64,000 nt of DNA from Duganella lactea. Lineage in GTDB: Bacteria; Pseudomonadota; Gammaproteobacteria; Burkholderiales; Burkholderiaceae_D. The position numbers and the translations under genes are program-made. The notes beneath the pieces are model-generated. The model saw only the letters and a list, made by a program, of their open reading frames with translations. It was not told the origin of the DNA and did not search any database. The DNA lies in assembly GCF_009857505.1 (NCBI RefSeq), contig NZ_WWCP01000014.1, positions 62,001 through 126,000 on the forward strand. The letters run 5' to 3'. Shown here piece after piece: positions 38,047-48,556 of this stretch; position 1 is the first letter of the stretch; each line of letters starts with the position of its first letter.

Positions 38047-39552
38047 TCATGCGCGGCGCTGGCCGCCGCCCTGCTGCGATGGCAGTCTGGCCGCCACCCA
38101 GGCCAGCGCCAGGATGATCAGGAAGGTCAGCGCGTTGGCCGGGATCTGCAGGTTGAAATCGACGCTGCTGTGGATCGCCAGCGCGACCGTGCTCATCATC
38201 GCGGCAAAGGCCATGCCGCGCGGCAGGCTGGAGCGACGCTTGAGCATGATCTTGAGCGATATACCGAAGGTGGCCAGCACCAGCGCCGCCAACAGGCCAC
38301 CGCCCAGCAGGCCGTGATCGCTGGCGATCTCGGCATAGTCGTTGTGCGCGTGGTCGTAGTACCCAGCAATCTCTGGCGGCCGATAACGCGTAAAGGTGGT
38401 GTAGAAACTGCCGCCGCCGGTGCCAAACACCGGGAAGTCGGCAATCAGCTGCACCGCATGGCGCGCCGGCAGCAGCCGTTCCTCGACCGAGTCTTCGACG
38501 TATTTGCCGTTGACCATCTTGCCGGCGTTACCCTGGCCGCTGGCGGCCAGGGTGGTCTCGTCGATGCGGCTGACCACCTTGTCGAGACCAACCCAGGTGC
38601 CCACCAGCACCACGTCGACAATCACCAGGCTGGTGATCAGGGTGATAGTGGCCGGCGCGGCGCGCCACGACAGCGGCAACGAGATCAGGCCGACGATCAG
38701 CATGGCAGCGAAAAAGGCAGTGTTGCCCATGCGCGAGCGGGTCAGCACCAGCGCGATGACCATGATTACCAGCATGAGGCGCAAGCGCATCTTGGGGCTA
38801 AGCAGGAACTGCATGCCCGACACCACCCGATGCCGCCAGCCGCTATATGAAGGGCCGCTGTTGCCCAGGCGCGCTAGCATCAAGCCAATGCCGACCGACA
38901 GCGTCAGCTCCATGTAGCCGGCGAAATGGTTGCGGTTGGCGAAGGTGCCCAGCACGTTGACATGCAGCAGTTCGTAGAAGAACAACCGATAGTGCGCACC
39001 GGCGGAAAACAGCAGCACGCCGATGATGGCCTGCGCCAGTCCGCTCCACACCAGCACCTGCGCCAGCCGGTCGAGCCGGCGCTTGTCGCGCACCAGCAGC
39101 AGCACCAGCACAAAAACGAAGAAGTAAGCGCAGCTGAGGCTGGCCACGATGCGGCTCTGATAGACATCCAGCGACAGGTGCAGCGGCGCGCCGCCGGCCG
39201 CGAGCCCGGCGGCCTGCTGGACCTGGAAGCTGGCCGGCGACAGCCAGGCCACCCATGCGGCCGGCAACGGCGCGACTTGCAAAAAGGCGCAGGCCACAAA
39301 CGCCCCCAGCAGCAGCAGCGGCAAACGGTATGGCCGCAGGCTGGCCAGCAGCGCCGGCAAATCGCGGCGCCAGGCCAGCGCCACGGTCACGCTCAGCAGC
39401 GCGACCATGGCCAGCAGGATGCCGATCGCCCAGCTACGGTTGCTGGCCAGCGGCAGCGGCAGCCATACTACCAGACACAGCAGGCCGTTGAAGGCCCAGC
39501 GGTCCAACCGATTATGTTCAGATAGCTTGTGCTTGGAGAAGGTCTCGACCAT
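38047..39552 (-). CDS. O-antigen ligase/polymerase family protein (Wzy_C)
   Basis: This 501-residue inner-membrane protein has about 12 hydrophobic helices. It has a large periplasmic loop containing VFGTGGGSFYTTFTRYRPPE and YYDHAHNDYAEIASDHGLLG, the H-x2-N-D-Y motif typical of Wzy_C/WaaL proteins. It could polymerise or ligate a glycan, and is a second candidate besides the EpsG-type protein at 18612. It forms an operon with lapG. Polymerase, ligase and protein-glycosylating ligase cannot be told apart by sequence alone. Confidence 0.85.
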   Translation of the reverse strand: MVETFSKHKLSEHNRLDRWAFNGLLCLVVWLPLPLASNRSWAIGILLAMVALLSVTVALAWRRDLPALLASLRPYRLPLLLLGAFVACAFLQVAPLPAAWVAWLSPASFQVQQAAGLAAGGAPLHLSLDVYQSRIVASLSCAYFFVFVLVLLLVRDKRRLDRLAQVLVWSGLAQAIIGVLLFSAGAHYRLFFYELLHVNVLGTFANRNHFAGYMELTLSVGIGLMLARLGNSGPSYSGWRHRVVSGMQFLLSPKMRLRLMLVIMVIALVLTRSRMGNTAFFAAMLIVGLISLPLSWRAAPATITLITSLVIVDVVLVGTWVGLDKVVSRIDETTLAASGQGNAGKMVNGKYVEDSVEERLLPARHAVQLIADFPVFGTGGGSFYTTFTRYRPPEIAGYYDHAHNDYAEIASDHGLLGGGLLAALVLATFGISLKIMLKRRSSLPRGMAFAAMMSTVALAIHSSVDFNLQIPANALTFLIILALAWVAARLPSQQGGGQRRA

Positions 39553-39608
39553 GTTTTTATCGACCGGAGCGCGCCGCGCCCCTCACTGTACTGTGCCACA
39601 CCAGGCAT

Positions 39609-39632
39609 AAAAAAAGGCAGCTCGCGGCTGCC
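39609..39632 (-). terminator. Intrinsic terminator of the Ala/Gly-rich protein gene
   Basis: GGCAGC and GCTGCC arms with a short loop are followed by seven T residues on the minus strand. The hairpin begins about 21 nt after the stop at 39654, so the downstream Wzy/WaaL-lapG pair is probably transcribed separately or by read-through. Confidence 0.75.
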
Positions 39633-39653
39633 TCTGATACCACTTCGGCGAAC

Positions 39654-40148
39654 TTAGCTGCCGCTGACAGCGCCAGCACCGCCGCCACCGCCGCCACCAC
39701 TGAAGCCGCCACCACTGAAACCGCCAGAGGTGCTAGGACCGGCAGCTGCCGGGCCAGCCGCAGGAGCAGCAGGATTAGCCGCAGCGGCGGCAGGAGCGGC
39801 AGGGCCAGCAGCCGTTGCCGGTGCGAAGGCGGCTGGGTTGGCAACAGCCGCAGCCACAGCGGCTTGCACGCGCGCGGCTGGCACATTCGGCAACGCGGCC
39901 TGAATAGTGGCGACAGGAACCCCAGCGACCACAGCAATGGCGATCACGGTGTCAGCGTCTGCGCCGGCGGCGACCAGGGCGGCAATGGTCGCCGCTGGAT
40001 CGCTGCTGCTAGCCAGCGCGTTGTAGATATCGGTAGTGGCTTTGCTTGCAACCGGGGCGGCAGGAGCCGTTTGAGCAAATGCTTGCGTAACTGCAACACT
40101 TGTCAGAAGAGCCGCCGTCAAGGCCGCGCATTTGAAGAATTTGTTCAT
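39654..40148 (-). CDS. Small secreted Ala-rich protein with Gly-rich tail
   Basis: This 164-residue protein has a signal peptide (MNKFFKCAALTAALLTSVAVTQAFAQ). The mature part has three zones: a helical Ala/Val region (about 35-100) with repeats of the type AALVAAGADADTVIAIAVVAG, a Pro-Ala linker (about 108-138), and a Gly/Ser tail with GGFSGGGFSGGGGGGG. AGGAG lies ahead of the ATG. It looks like a structural or matrix protein, and its position between polysaccharide and LapD genes supports a surface role, but I recognise no family. Confidence 0.8.
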   Translation of the reverse strand: MNKFFKCAALTAALLTSVAVTQAFAQTAPAAPVASKATTDIYNALASSSDPAATIAALVAAGADADTVIAIAVVAGVPVATIQAALPNVPAARVQAAVAAAVANPAAFAPATAAGPAAPAAAAANPAAPAAGPAAAGPSTSGGFSGGGFSGGGGGGGAGAVSGS

Positions 40149-40522
40149 GTGAAGCTCCTATATTTGTAAATTTAATACTAACCGACTAACCGCCTGCGGA
40201 CAAGCAATAATTGCGTTCGGCACGATAATTTACGTGACACCGCCAAAACGGCGCCACCACTGTTGTCAACAAAACACAGTTTGCTAGCATGATGACATCA
40301 AAAAGAGGAAAGAAAATTCCTCTGTGCATGCTAATATATCAAACTTATCGTAGGCATATTCCCGTTGATTCAGCGCCCCGCCAGCTACAAAGTGGAACAC
40401 CAATCGACCGCCCGGGTTATTTCCTTTTTCACACACAGTGTAACCGATATGCCAAGCAATTACATGCCGCACGACAGAAAAAAACCGCAGCATGCACTGA
40501 CGACATCCATCACGAGGTCCCC
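40149..40522. other. Divergent intergenic region before the LapD-type gene
   Basis: These 374 nt contain the promoter of the Ala/Gly-rich gene (40175-40203). The remainder is open in the LapD frame back to an ATG at 40289. That extension would bury the N-terminal membrane helix under 78 polar residues, so I treat it as non-coding leader. Confidence 0.6.
40175..40203 (-). promoter_or_regulatory. Sigma-70 promoter of the Ala/Gly-rich protein gene
   Basis: On the minus strand TTGTCC (40198-40203), a 17-nt spacer and TAGTAT (40175-40180) form a fair sigma-70 promoter. Its start point would give a leader of about 20 nt containing the AGGAG ribosome-binding site. Confidence 0.6.
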
Positions 40523-42475
40523 ATGACGCTGCGCCGCCAGTTGTTCGTTGTAATTTGCAGTATTTTCTTCGTTATCCTGGCCGGCCTGCTGCTGCTGTCC
40601 ATCTCCTCGACCAGGGATTATTTGCAGCAGCAGCTGGCGTCGCACGCACAGGATGCGGCGACCAGCCTATCCTATCCACTAGCCTCCGCGCTGGCGCAGA
40701 ACGACAAGGTGCTGGCCGAGGTCCAGGTGGCGTCAATGTTCGACCGCGGCTACTACCAGAAGATCGAGGTCCGCGCCGCCGACGGCAAGGTGATCGTCAG
40801 CAAGGAAATGCCCCAGCAATTCGCCGGCGCGCCGCAATGGTTCGTCGATCTGCTGCCGATCTCGGTTCAGCCGGGCGAAGCGTTCATCACCAGCGGCTGG
40901 CGCCAGCTGGGCAAGGCGCTGGTGCTCAGCCAGCCGAGCATTGCATATACCCACCTGTGGCATTCAGTACTGGCTATTTGCGGCTGGATGCTGTTGGCGT
41001 TTCTAGTGGCGCTGGTGTTGACCGAGGCGTTGCTGCGGATGATTTTGAAGCCGCTGAAGCACATTGAGGACGCCACACTGGAAATCAGCAGCAAGCGCTT
41101 CGTGCAGATCGGTGTCCAACCCAAGGCGCGCGAGTTGAATCGCGTGGTGCGCGCGATGAACTTCATGTCACGCCGCATCTCCGAAGCCATGAACGCCGAG
41201 GCGGCGCGCGCCGAAACCTATCGTCGCGAAGCCTATGTCGACAGCGTCACCGGACTGGACAACAGGCGCAGCTTCGACCTGCGCTTCAATCAATTGCTGG
41301 ACGACGCCACCGAGTTCCAGCACGGCCTGCTGATCACACTGGAACTGGACCAAATCAAGGCGTTCAACAACGAGTTCGGCTACGGCCAGGGCAACCAGCT
41401 GCTGAGTAGCGTGGCACGCAGCGCGCAGGAAGTCATGGGCGACTATGCTGCCATCCTCAGCCGCAGCGGCGGCACGTCGTTCACCTTCCTGTTCCTGGAC
41501 GCCGACGAGGACTTGCAGATCGCCGTCACCGGTGCGCTGCAGACGCGGGTCATCCAGAGCATTGCCGACAGCAAGGGCGCGGAGACGGTCAGCTTCAACG
41601 TCGGCTGCACGCTGTTCCGCGCCGGCGAGACCGGCCACCACGTGCTGGCACGCGCCGACCTGGCGGTGGAAAGGGCACGCCAGGCGCGCCGCAATGGTCT
41701 GGCCTTCGTCAAGACCGACGAACAGGAAATCACCTCGGCCGGTTCGCACTCGTGGCGCACCATCATCGAGGAGGCGCTGGCACATAACCGGGTTGGCCTG
41801 TTGCTGCAGCCGGTCGTGACGTTGCGCGACGGCGTGGTGGTGCAACAGGAAGTCACCAGCCGCCTGATCGACGCGCAAAGCAGCCCGATCACGGCGGCCA
41901 TGTTCATGCCGATGGCCTTGCGCCACCAGCTGATGCCGAATATCGACCAGGCGGTCATCTCGCAAGCGCTGGCCGCGATGCGCGTGGGCAGCATCGCCGC
42001 CGACGTCAGCGTCAGCCTGAACGTGACGGCGCAGTCGATGGCCAGCGGCGAATTCCGCAGTTGGCTGGAAACGCTGCTGCGCTCCATCGGCGCCGAGGCG
42101 CGCCGCCTGTCGTTCGAAGTCAGCGAGTTCGGTTATTCGCGCGACCTGGATGCCTGTACCAGTTGCGCGGCGCTAGTCAGGAAGTACGGCGCCAAGTTCG
42201 GGGTCGACCATTTCGGCCTCGATCCGGAAGCACTGAAAGCGGTGCGCGTGCTGACGCCCGACTTCATCAAGCTCAACGGCAATCTGGTGCGCGAGGCGGC
42301 CGACAGCGCCAGCAGCCGCGAGCACCTGCGCTCCATCATCCGCTTGGCCGCTTCGCTGGACGTACCGGTCACGGCGCAGAACATTGAGAGCGAGGCGGTG
42401 GTCAACATGCTGCAGGTCGATCATGTGACCTACGGCCAAGGCTACTACTTCGGCGCGCCCACGCCGCTACCCTGA
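40523..42475 (+). CDS. lapD: LapD-type c-di-GMP receptor (degenerate GGDEF-EAL)
   Basis: This 650-residue inner-membrane receptor starts at the ATG at 40523 (GAGG 5 nt upstream). The N-terminal helix is at about 7-28. The periplasmic LapD/MoxY-type domain at about 29-145 includes GWRQLGKALVLSQP, whose Trp126 corresponds to the LapG-contacting Trp of Pseudomonas LapD. A second helix (147-170), a HAMP region, a GGDEF domain degraded to GGTSF (316-320) and an EAL domain lacking the EAL triplet (QQEVTSRLI) follow. It should bind c-di-GMP without making or cutting it, and sequester the LapG-type protease. Confidence 0.92.
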   Translation: MTLRRQLFVVICSIFFVILAGLLLLSISSTRDYLQQQLASHAQDAATSLSYPLASALAQNDKVLAEVQVASMFDRGYYQKIEVRAADGKVIVSKEMPQQFAGAPQWFVDLLPISVQPGEAFITSGWRQLGKALVLSQPSIAYTHLWHSVLAICGWMLLAFLVALVLTEALLRMILKPLKHIEDATLEISSKRFVQIGVQPKARELNRVVRAMNFMSRRISEAMNAEAARAETYRREAYVDSVTGLDNRRSFDLRFNQLLDDATEFQHGLLITLELDQIKAFNNEFGYGQGNQLLSSVARSAQEVMGDYAAILSRSGGTSFTFLFLDADEDLQIAVTGALQTRVIQSIADSKGAETVSFNVGCTLFRAGETGHHVLARADLAVERARQARRNGLAFVKTDEQEITSAGSHSWRTIIEEALAHNRVGLLLQPVVTLRDGVVVQQEVTSRLIDAQSSPITAAMFMPMALRHQLMPNIDQAVISQALAAMRVGSIAADVSVSLNVTAQSMASGEFRSWLETLLRSIGAEARRLSFEVSEFGYSRDLDACTSCAALVRKYGAKFGVDHFGLDPEALKAVRVLTPDFIKLNGNLVREAADSASSREHLRSIIRLAASLDVPVTAQNIESEAVVNMLQVDHVTYGQGYYFGAPTPLP

Positions 42476-42527
42476 TACCGGAGGGAGAAGTCCAGACCCG
42501 GCGTCAAATGAATAACCCGCATGGATT

Positions 42528-43157
42528 ATGAATGGAGGCAGCATAAGTCTGGAAGTCAGTGATCCCAACGTAACAGCATCATCCAATCTGCTAGGCACGC
42601 TCAATGCAACTCTCGATCTGGCGGTCGGGCCCTTGCCCACCGTCGGCATCAAAGTAACGCCGTCAAGCGCCGGCGCCACGTTCACCCTGCTGGCGCAGGC
42701 GTCGCGCGATGGCGGTAGCACCTGGGACGCGGTCGCGTTGTTGGCGGACGGTCCCGGCGCCACCAGCGCCCCCGCCACCAGCGTGACGGCGGCTGGCAGT
42801 TGGAAATGGAATCCCGCCGGCTACTCGAATTTCCGCCTGATCAATACTGTCGCCGCGAGCGCGGGCAGCGTGAGCGCCGTTCTGGTGGCGACTGCGGCCA
42901 GTGAACTGACGCGCTCGGTGGCCGTCGGTGAGCAAGCCGACGCCAGCGCCGCCTGGTATAGCGCACCGGGCAGCCTGCTGTCCCGCTTGTCGTTGCTGAC
43001 CGCCACCATCGTCGGCGCGGGATCGCACACTTACGGCTACACCAGCGGCCGCCTGACAACCGACACATGGACACTGTTTGGTACCGCCCGTACCAAGACC
43101 TACGGTTATGACACCAACGGCCTGCTGGTTTCGGAGAGCGACTGGAGCCCAGCATGA
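42528..43157 (+). CDS. Phage-tail-like protein upstream of a tailspike
   Basis: This 209-residue protein without signal peptide is rich in Ser, Thr, Ala and Gly and predicted as mostly beta. The segment VGIKVTPSSAGATFTLLAQASRDGGSTWDAV looks like a phage virion beta-sandwich domain. The C-terminal part (THTYG-like, TARTKTYGYDTNGLLVSES) resembles tail-associated repeats. No ribosome-binding site is obvious, and a stop 15 nt upstream in frame excludes an earlier start. Its stop overlaps the next ATG by 4 nt, so the two proteins are co-produced. The phage origin is inferred from style and neighbour. Confidence 0.62.
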   Translation: MNGGSISLEVSDPNVTASSNLLGTLNATLDLAVGPLPTVGIKVTPSSAGATFTLLAQASRDGGSTWDAVALLADGPGATSAPATSVTAAGSWKWNPAGYSNFRLINTVAASAGSVSAVLVATAASELTRSVAVGEQADASAAWYSAPGSLLSRLSLLTATIVGAGSHTYGYTSGRLTTDTWTLFGTARTKTYGYDTNGLLVSESDWSPA

Positions 43158-44923
43158 GATACGGAGCATTCGTCGCGGAAGCGACCAAGGCGGGCTTGGT
43201 GTTTGCGCGCTCGTCCAGTTACGCCAACATTCTGCAATACGCTGGCAACGGCGAACCCGACGCCAGCGCTATGTTCGCCCGCGCGATCGCCGCAAGCCGG
43301 CGCATTTATGTCCCCGCCGGCACCTATGTGCTGAACAACGTCAACTGGCCCAGCAATACCGAGATTTTCGGCGACGGCGACGCCACCATCCTCAAGATGC
43401 CGACCGCTGCGTCGCTTCTGATATCCTGCGACAGCGGCTCGGCATCGGTGGCCAACAATATCGCCAATCTCAAAATGAGCCGGGTGCAGTTGCTGGCGAC
43501 CTGTGATGTTGACGGTTTCTCGGAACACCAACATCTGGTCGCCCTGAGCGGTGTCTCCAACGTGCTGTTCGAGGACGTTCTGTTCAAGGGATTCCGCGGG
43601 GATGGTGCCTACATCGGATCGGGAGATTCCGCCGGCGTAGAACGTCACAACGAAAACGTCTCCTTCGTCCGCTGTCGCTTCGATGGCATCAACCGCCAGA
43701 ACCGAAACGGCATCAGCTTCATCGACATCAACGGCGGACTGGTTGACGGGTGCGTCTTTACCAACTGCACTGCACCCAACATGCCGGGACCAATTGACAT
43801 GGAGCCCAACCCCTCCAGCCCCTTTGCCATTATCAAGAACGTACAAATTCAGAAATGTTCGTTTATAAACAATGGCGGCGGCGTCGGGGAAGTCTCAGTT
43901 CAAATTCCAGCCACTGTCACTGCTCCGCCACAAAATATTACAGTGGTAGATTGCGTTTCTTCAGGCTATGCGGGGACCGGCAGTTTTGCCAGTTTTAATA
44001 CCAACCGCGTACCGACAGCAAGCAGTGTTGAAAATGATTATCGCTTCATCCGCAACAACGTAAGGGATGGAAACTGCCCATTTATCATGGCGGACGGCAA
44101 ACGGATAACCTTCGACGGCAACACCTTTGTCAACATGAAATCCTTGGCACTCGTCGGCTACGGCGGCACTACAAACGTAGTACGGGACATCAAGTTTCTG
44201 AACACTGAATTTATAAGGGTTGGAACGGTCAATGCTATCGGCCTAACAATTTGCAACGCTAGTTATGTAAAGATCAGCAAGTGCCTGTTTAGCGATTGCG
44301 GTACAGGCAATGCCGGCTCTTACGCCATCGACTTTGATGCAGGAGCATCTTCTTTCGTCGATATCGAAGACACCATAATCGAAACCCCCACCGGAAAAAC
44401 GCTGGTCGGCATCGTCAAGGAAGCAGCACATACTTTCACCCCTGCCACCAACTCCTTCTATCGCAACCGTTTAAATGGGCTGGGAAACTGGTTTCAGGCG
44501 GAAGAGTCAGATTCCATCGTTACCACTTACGCCCCTGTGGTTGGCGGCGCATCCACCGTTGGCGCAGGCACTTACAACCAGCAGACCGGTTTATTTTACC
44601 GACTGGGGAAACGGGTGTTTTTCAAGATCCGTCTTGCCGTTGCCGCAGGCCACACCGGCACAGGCCTTATTCAAGTCAGCCTGCCGCTTCCCGCCGCATC
44701 GGTTGGCCCCGCCGGATCAATGACCCTTTGCCCAGCAGGCGTGAACGGACTCGTAACATCAGGTGGAGTTACCGCGCGGTTGACACCAGCGGCATCGCTT
44801 AACGGCGTACAGGGAACATTGCGCATCTATGCCAGCGGCACCGGCCAGTTCAATCAAATCACGATCCCGGCGGGCGCGTTTGAGATTGAGTGCAGCGGGG
44901 AATACACCACTAGCGCCGCTTGA
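43154..44923 (+). CDS. Right-handed beta-helix protein, phage tailspike-like
   Basis: This 589-residue protein has no signal peptide. Residues about 35-60 (AGNGEPDASAMFARAIAASRRIYVPAG) form the typical entry cap of phage tailspikes and pectate-lyase-like proteins. Repeated turns follow, such as NVLFEDVLFKGF, NVSFVRCRFDGI, GLVDGCVFTNC and ITFDGNTFVNM. The C-terminal domain (YNQQTGLFYRLGKRVFFKIRL, GHTGTGLIQVSLPLP) is like tail-fibre trimer tips. Such spikes often depolymerise capsules. The middle is AT-richer than the host genes around it. No other phage gene is present. Confidence 0.82.
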   Translation: MRYGAFVAEATKAGLVFARSSSYANILQYAGNGEPDASAMFARAIAASRRIYVPAGTYVLNNVNWPSNTEIFGDGDATILKMPTAASLLISCDSGSASVANNIANLKMSRVQLLATCDVDGFSEHQHLVALSGVSNVLFEDVLFKGFRGDGAYIGSGDSAGVERHNENVSFVRCRFDGINRQNRNGISFIDINGGLVDGCVFTNCTAPNMPGPIDMEPNPSSPFAIIKNVQIQKCSFINNGGGVGEVSVQIPATVTAPPQNITVVDCVSSGYAGTGSFASFNTNRVPTASSVENDYRFIRNNVRDGNCPFIMADGKRITFDGNTFVNMKSLALVGYGGTTNVVRDIKFLNTEFIRVGTVNAIGLTICNASYVKISKCLFSDCGTGNAGSYAIDFDAGASSFVDIEDTIIETPTGKTLVGIVKEAAHTFTPATNSFYRNRLNGLGNWFQAEESDSIVTTYAPVVGGASTVGAGTYNQQTGLFYRLGKRVFFKIRLAVAAGHTGTGLIQVSLPLPAASVGPAGSMTLCPAGVNGLVTSGGVTARLTPAASLNGVQGTLRIYASGTGQFNQITIPAGAFEIECSGEYTTSAA

Positions 44924-44933
44924 TAAAGCAAAC

Positions 44934-44964
44934 AAAAAAGCCACGTTTTTCAACGTGGCTTTTT
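44934..44964 (-). terminator. Terminator of tRNA-Asn 3 (bidirectional)
   Basis: GCCACGTT / AACGTGGC arms with a 4-nt loop carry six A on one side and five T on the other. It serves the minus-strand tRNA and could also end the tailspike transcript from the plus strand. Confidence 0.85.
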
Positions 44965-44972
44965 CTATATTC

Positions 44973-45048
44973 TGGCTCCCCGACCTGGACTCGAACCAGG
45001 GACCTGCGGATTAACAGTCCGTCGCTCTACCGACTGAGCTATCAGGGA
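44973..45048 (-). tRNA. tRNA-Asn (GTT), copy 3
   Basis: The 76 nt are identical to copies 1 and 2, with anticodon GTT and encoded CCA. A TATAAA -10-like box at 45062-45067 precedes it on the minus strand, with no clear -35. Its 3' end faces the phage-like pair, the side on which tRNA-integrated elements normally lie. Confidence 0.97.
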
Positions 45049-45164
45049 TTAGAGGCAACATTTTATACTGTTTCTTTCGCATCAGCAAGATGCGATTTAC
45101 TGCGGTATTTCATGTTGCCAGTCCTTCGTTTTGCACTTGCAGCGCAGCGCGAAGAAACAAGATT

Positions 45165-46361
45165 TTAGAGCACTTTGGCGATGGCGTCAATAACGATATC
45201 GATATTGCGCGAGTTCAGCGCGGCAACGCAGATGCGGCCGGTGTCCACCGCGTAGATCGACTGCGAACGCAGCTGCTCCACTTGCGCCTTGTTCAGGCCC
45301 GAGTACGAGAACATGCCGATCTGGTCGCGCACAAACGCGAAGTCATGGCCTTTGACGGCCAGCTTGACCACGAACGCCTCACGCATTTCCTTAATGCGCA
45401 CGCGCATGCCGGCCAGCTCCTCTTCCCACAGCTGACGCAGCTCTGGCGTGGTCAGCACGGTCGCCACCACTTTGCCGCCGTGCACCGGTGGGTTGGAGTA
45501 GTTGGTGCGCACCACGCGCTTCAGTTGCGACATCAGGCGCGCCGCTTCTTCGCCCGAGGCGGCAACGACGCTCAAGGCGCCCACGCGCTCGCCATACAGC
45601 GAGAACGATTTGGAGAACGAGTTCGACACCAGCAGCGGGCCGCCGGCTTCGGCGAAGCGGCGCACCACGGCGCCGTCTTCGGCGATGCCGGCGCCAAAGC
45701 CCTGGTAAGCCATGTCCAGGAACGGCACCAGGCCGCCGGCGGTGATGGCGGCGATTACTTCGGTCCATTGCGCCGAGGTCAGGTCGGCGCCGGTCGGGTT
45801 ATGGCAGCAGGCGTGCAGCAGCACGATGGAGCCGCGCGGCATGGCCTTGATGTCGGCGATCATGCCGGCGAAGTTGACACCATGGGTGGCCGAATCGAAA
45901 TAGGCGTAGTTGTTGACTTTGAAGCCGGCGCTCTCAAACAGCGCGCGGTGGTTTTCCCAGCTAGGGTCGCTGATGTAGACCTCGGCGTCCGGCGCGAAAC
46001 GCTTCAGGAAGTCGGCGCCGATTTTCAGTGCGCCGGTGCCGCCGATGGCTTGCACGGTGACCGCGCGCTTCTCTTGAATTACCGCGCTGTCGGCGCCAAA
46101 TACCAGCTCCTGCACCGCCTTGTCGTAGGCCGCCAGGCCTTCGATCGGCAGGTAGGTGCGTGGCGCCGGCGCCGCGATCAGGATTTCTTCCGCTTTCTGT
46201 ACGCACGATAGCAGCGGCACTTTACCGTTGTCGTCATAATAAACGCCGACACCCAGATTGATTTTCTGTGGGTTCTGGTCGGCGTTGAAGGCTTCGGTAA
46301 TACCCAGGATAGGGTCGCGTGGTGCCATGTCGATGGCGCTGAACAAGCTAGGATTCGTCAT
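45165..46361 (-). CDS. Aspartate/aromatic amino acid aminotransferase (TyrB/AspC type)
   Basis: This 398-residue PLP-dependent class I aminotransferase works in aromatic amino acid or aspartate metabolism. The motifs are INLGVGVYYDDNG (N-terminal), HACCHNPTGADLT (PLP-contact Asn), DMAYQGFGAG, and the imine Lys in SNSFSKSFSLYGERVGAL. AspC and TyrB are hard to separate by sequence; the ERVGAL and RTNYSNPP context is shared by both. It is divergent from uvrB. Confidence 0.92.
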   Translation of the reverse strand: MTNPSLFSAIDMAPRDPILGITEAFNADQNPQKINLGVGVYYDDNGKVPLLSCVQKAEEILIAAPAPRTYLPIEGLAAYDKAVQELVFGADSAVIQEKRAVTVQAIGGTGALKIGADFLKRFAPDAEVYISDPSWENHRALFESAGFKVNNYAYFDSATHGVNFAGMIADIKAMPRGSIVLLHACCHNPTGADLTSAQWTEVIAAITAGGLVPFLDMAYQGFGAGIAEDGAVVRRFAEAGGPLLVSNSFSKSFSLYGERVGALSVVAASGEEAARLMSQLKRVVRTNYSNPPVHGGKVVATVLTTPELRQLWEEELAGMRVRIKEMREAFVVKLAVKGHDFAFVRDQIGMFSYSGLNKAQVEQLRSQSIYAVDTGRICVAALNSRNIDIVIDAIAKVL

Positions 46362-46476
46362 GATAAGATTGGATTCGATTGGAAGCGGTTCGCAGCAGAG
46401 ATGTATAGACAGCGCCCTTTAAAATAACGACTTCAGGCCGCTGGCAGGCCATTATTCTAACAAAGGTCTGAGCAAG

Positions 46477-48549
<2,073 letters not shown>

Positions 48550-48556
48550 TTCAGGC

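Noticed and set aside
40289..40522. 78-residue N-terminal extension of the LapD-type protein
   Set aside because: The extension is polar and would precede the N-terminal membrane helix; the ATG at 40523 has a good GAGG site and gives the normal LapD layout.
42476..44972. Attachment-site duplication for a tRNA-Asn-integrated element
   Set aside because: I looked for a second copy of the tRNA 3' end before the phage-like pair, near 42476-42527, and found none.
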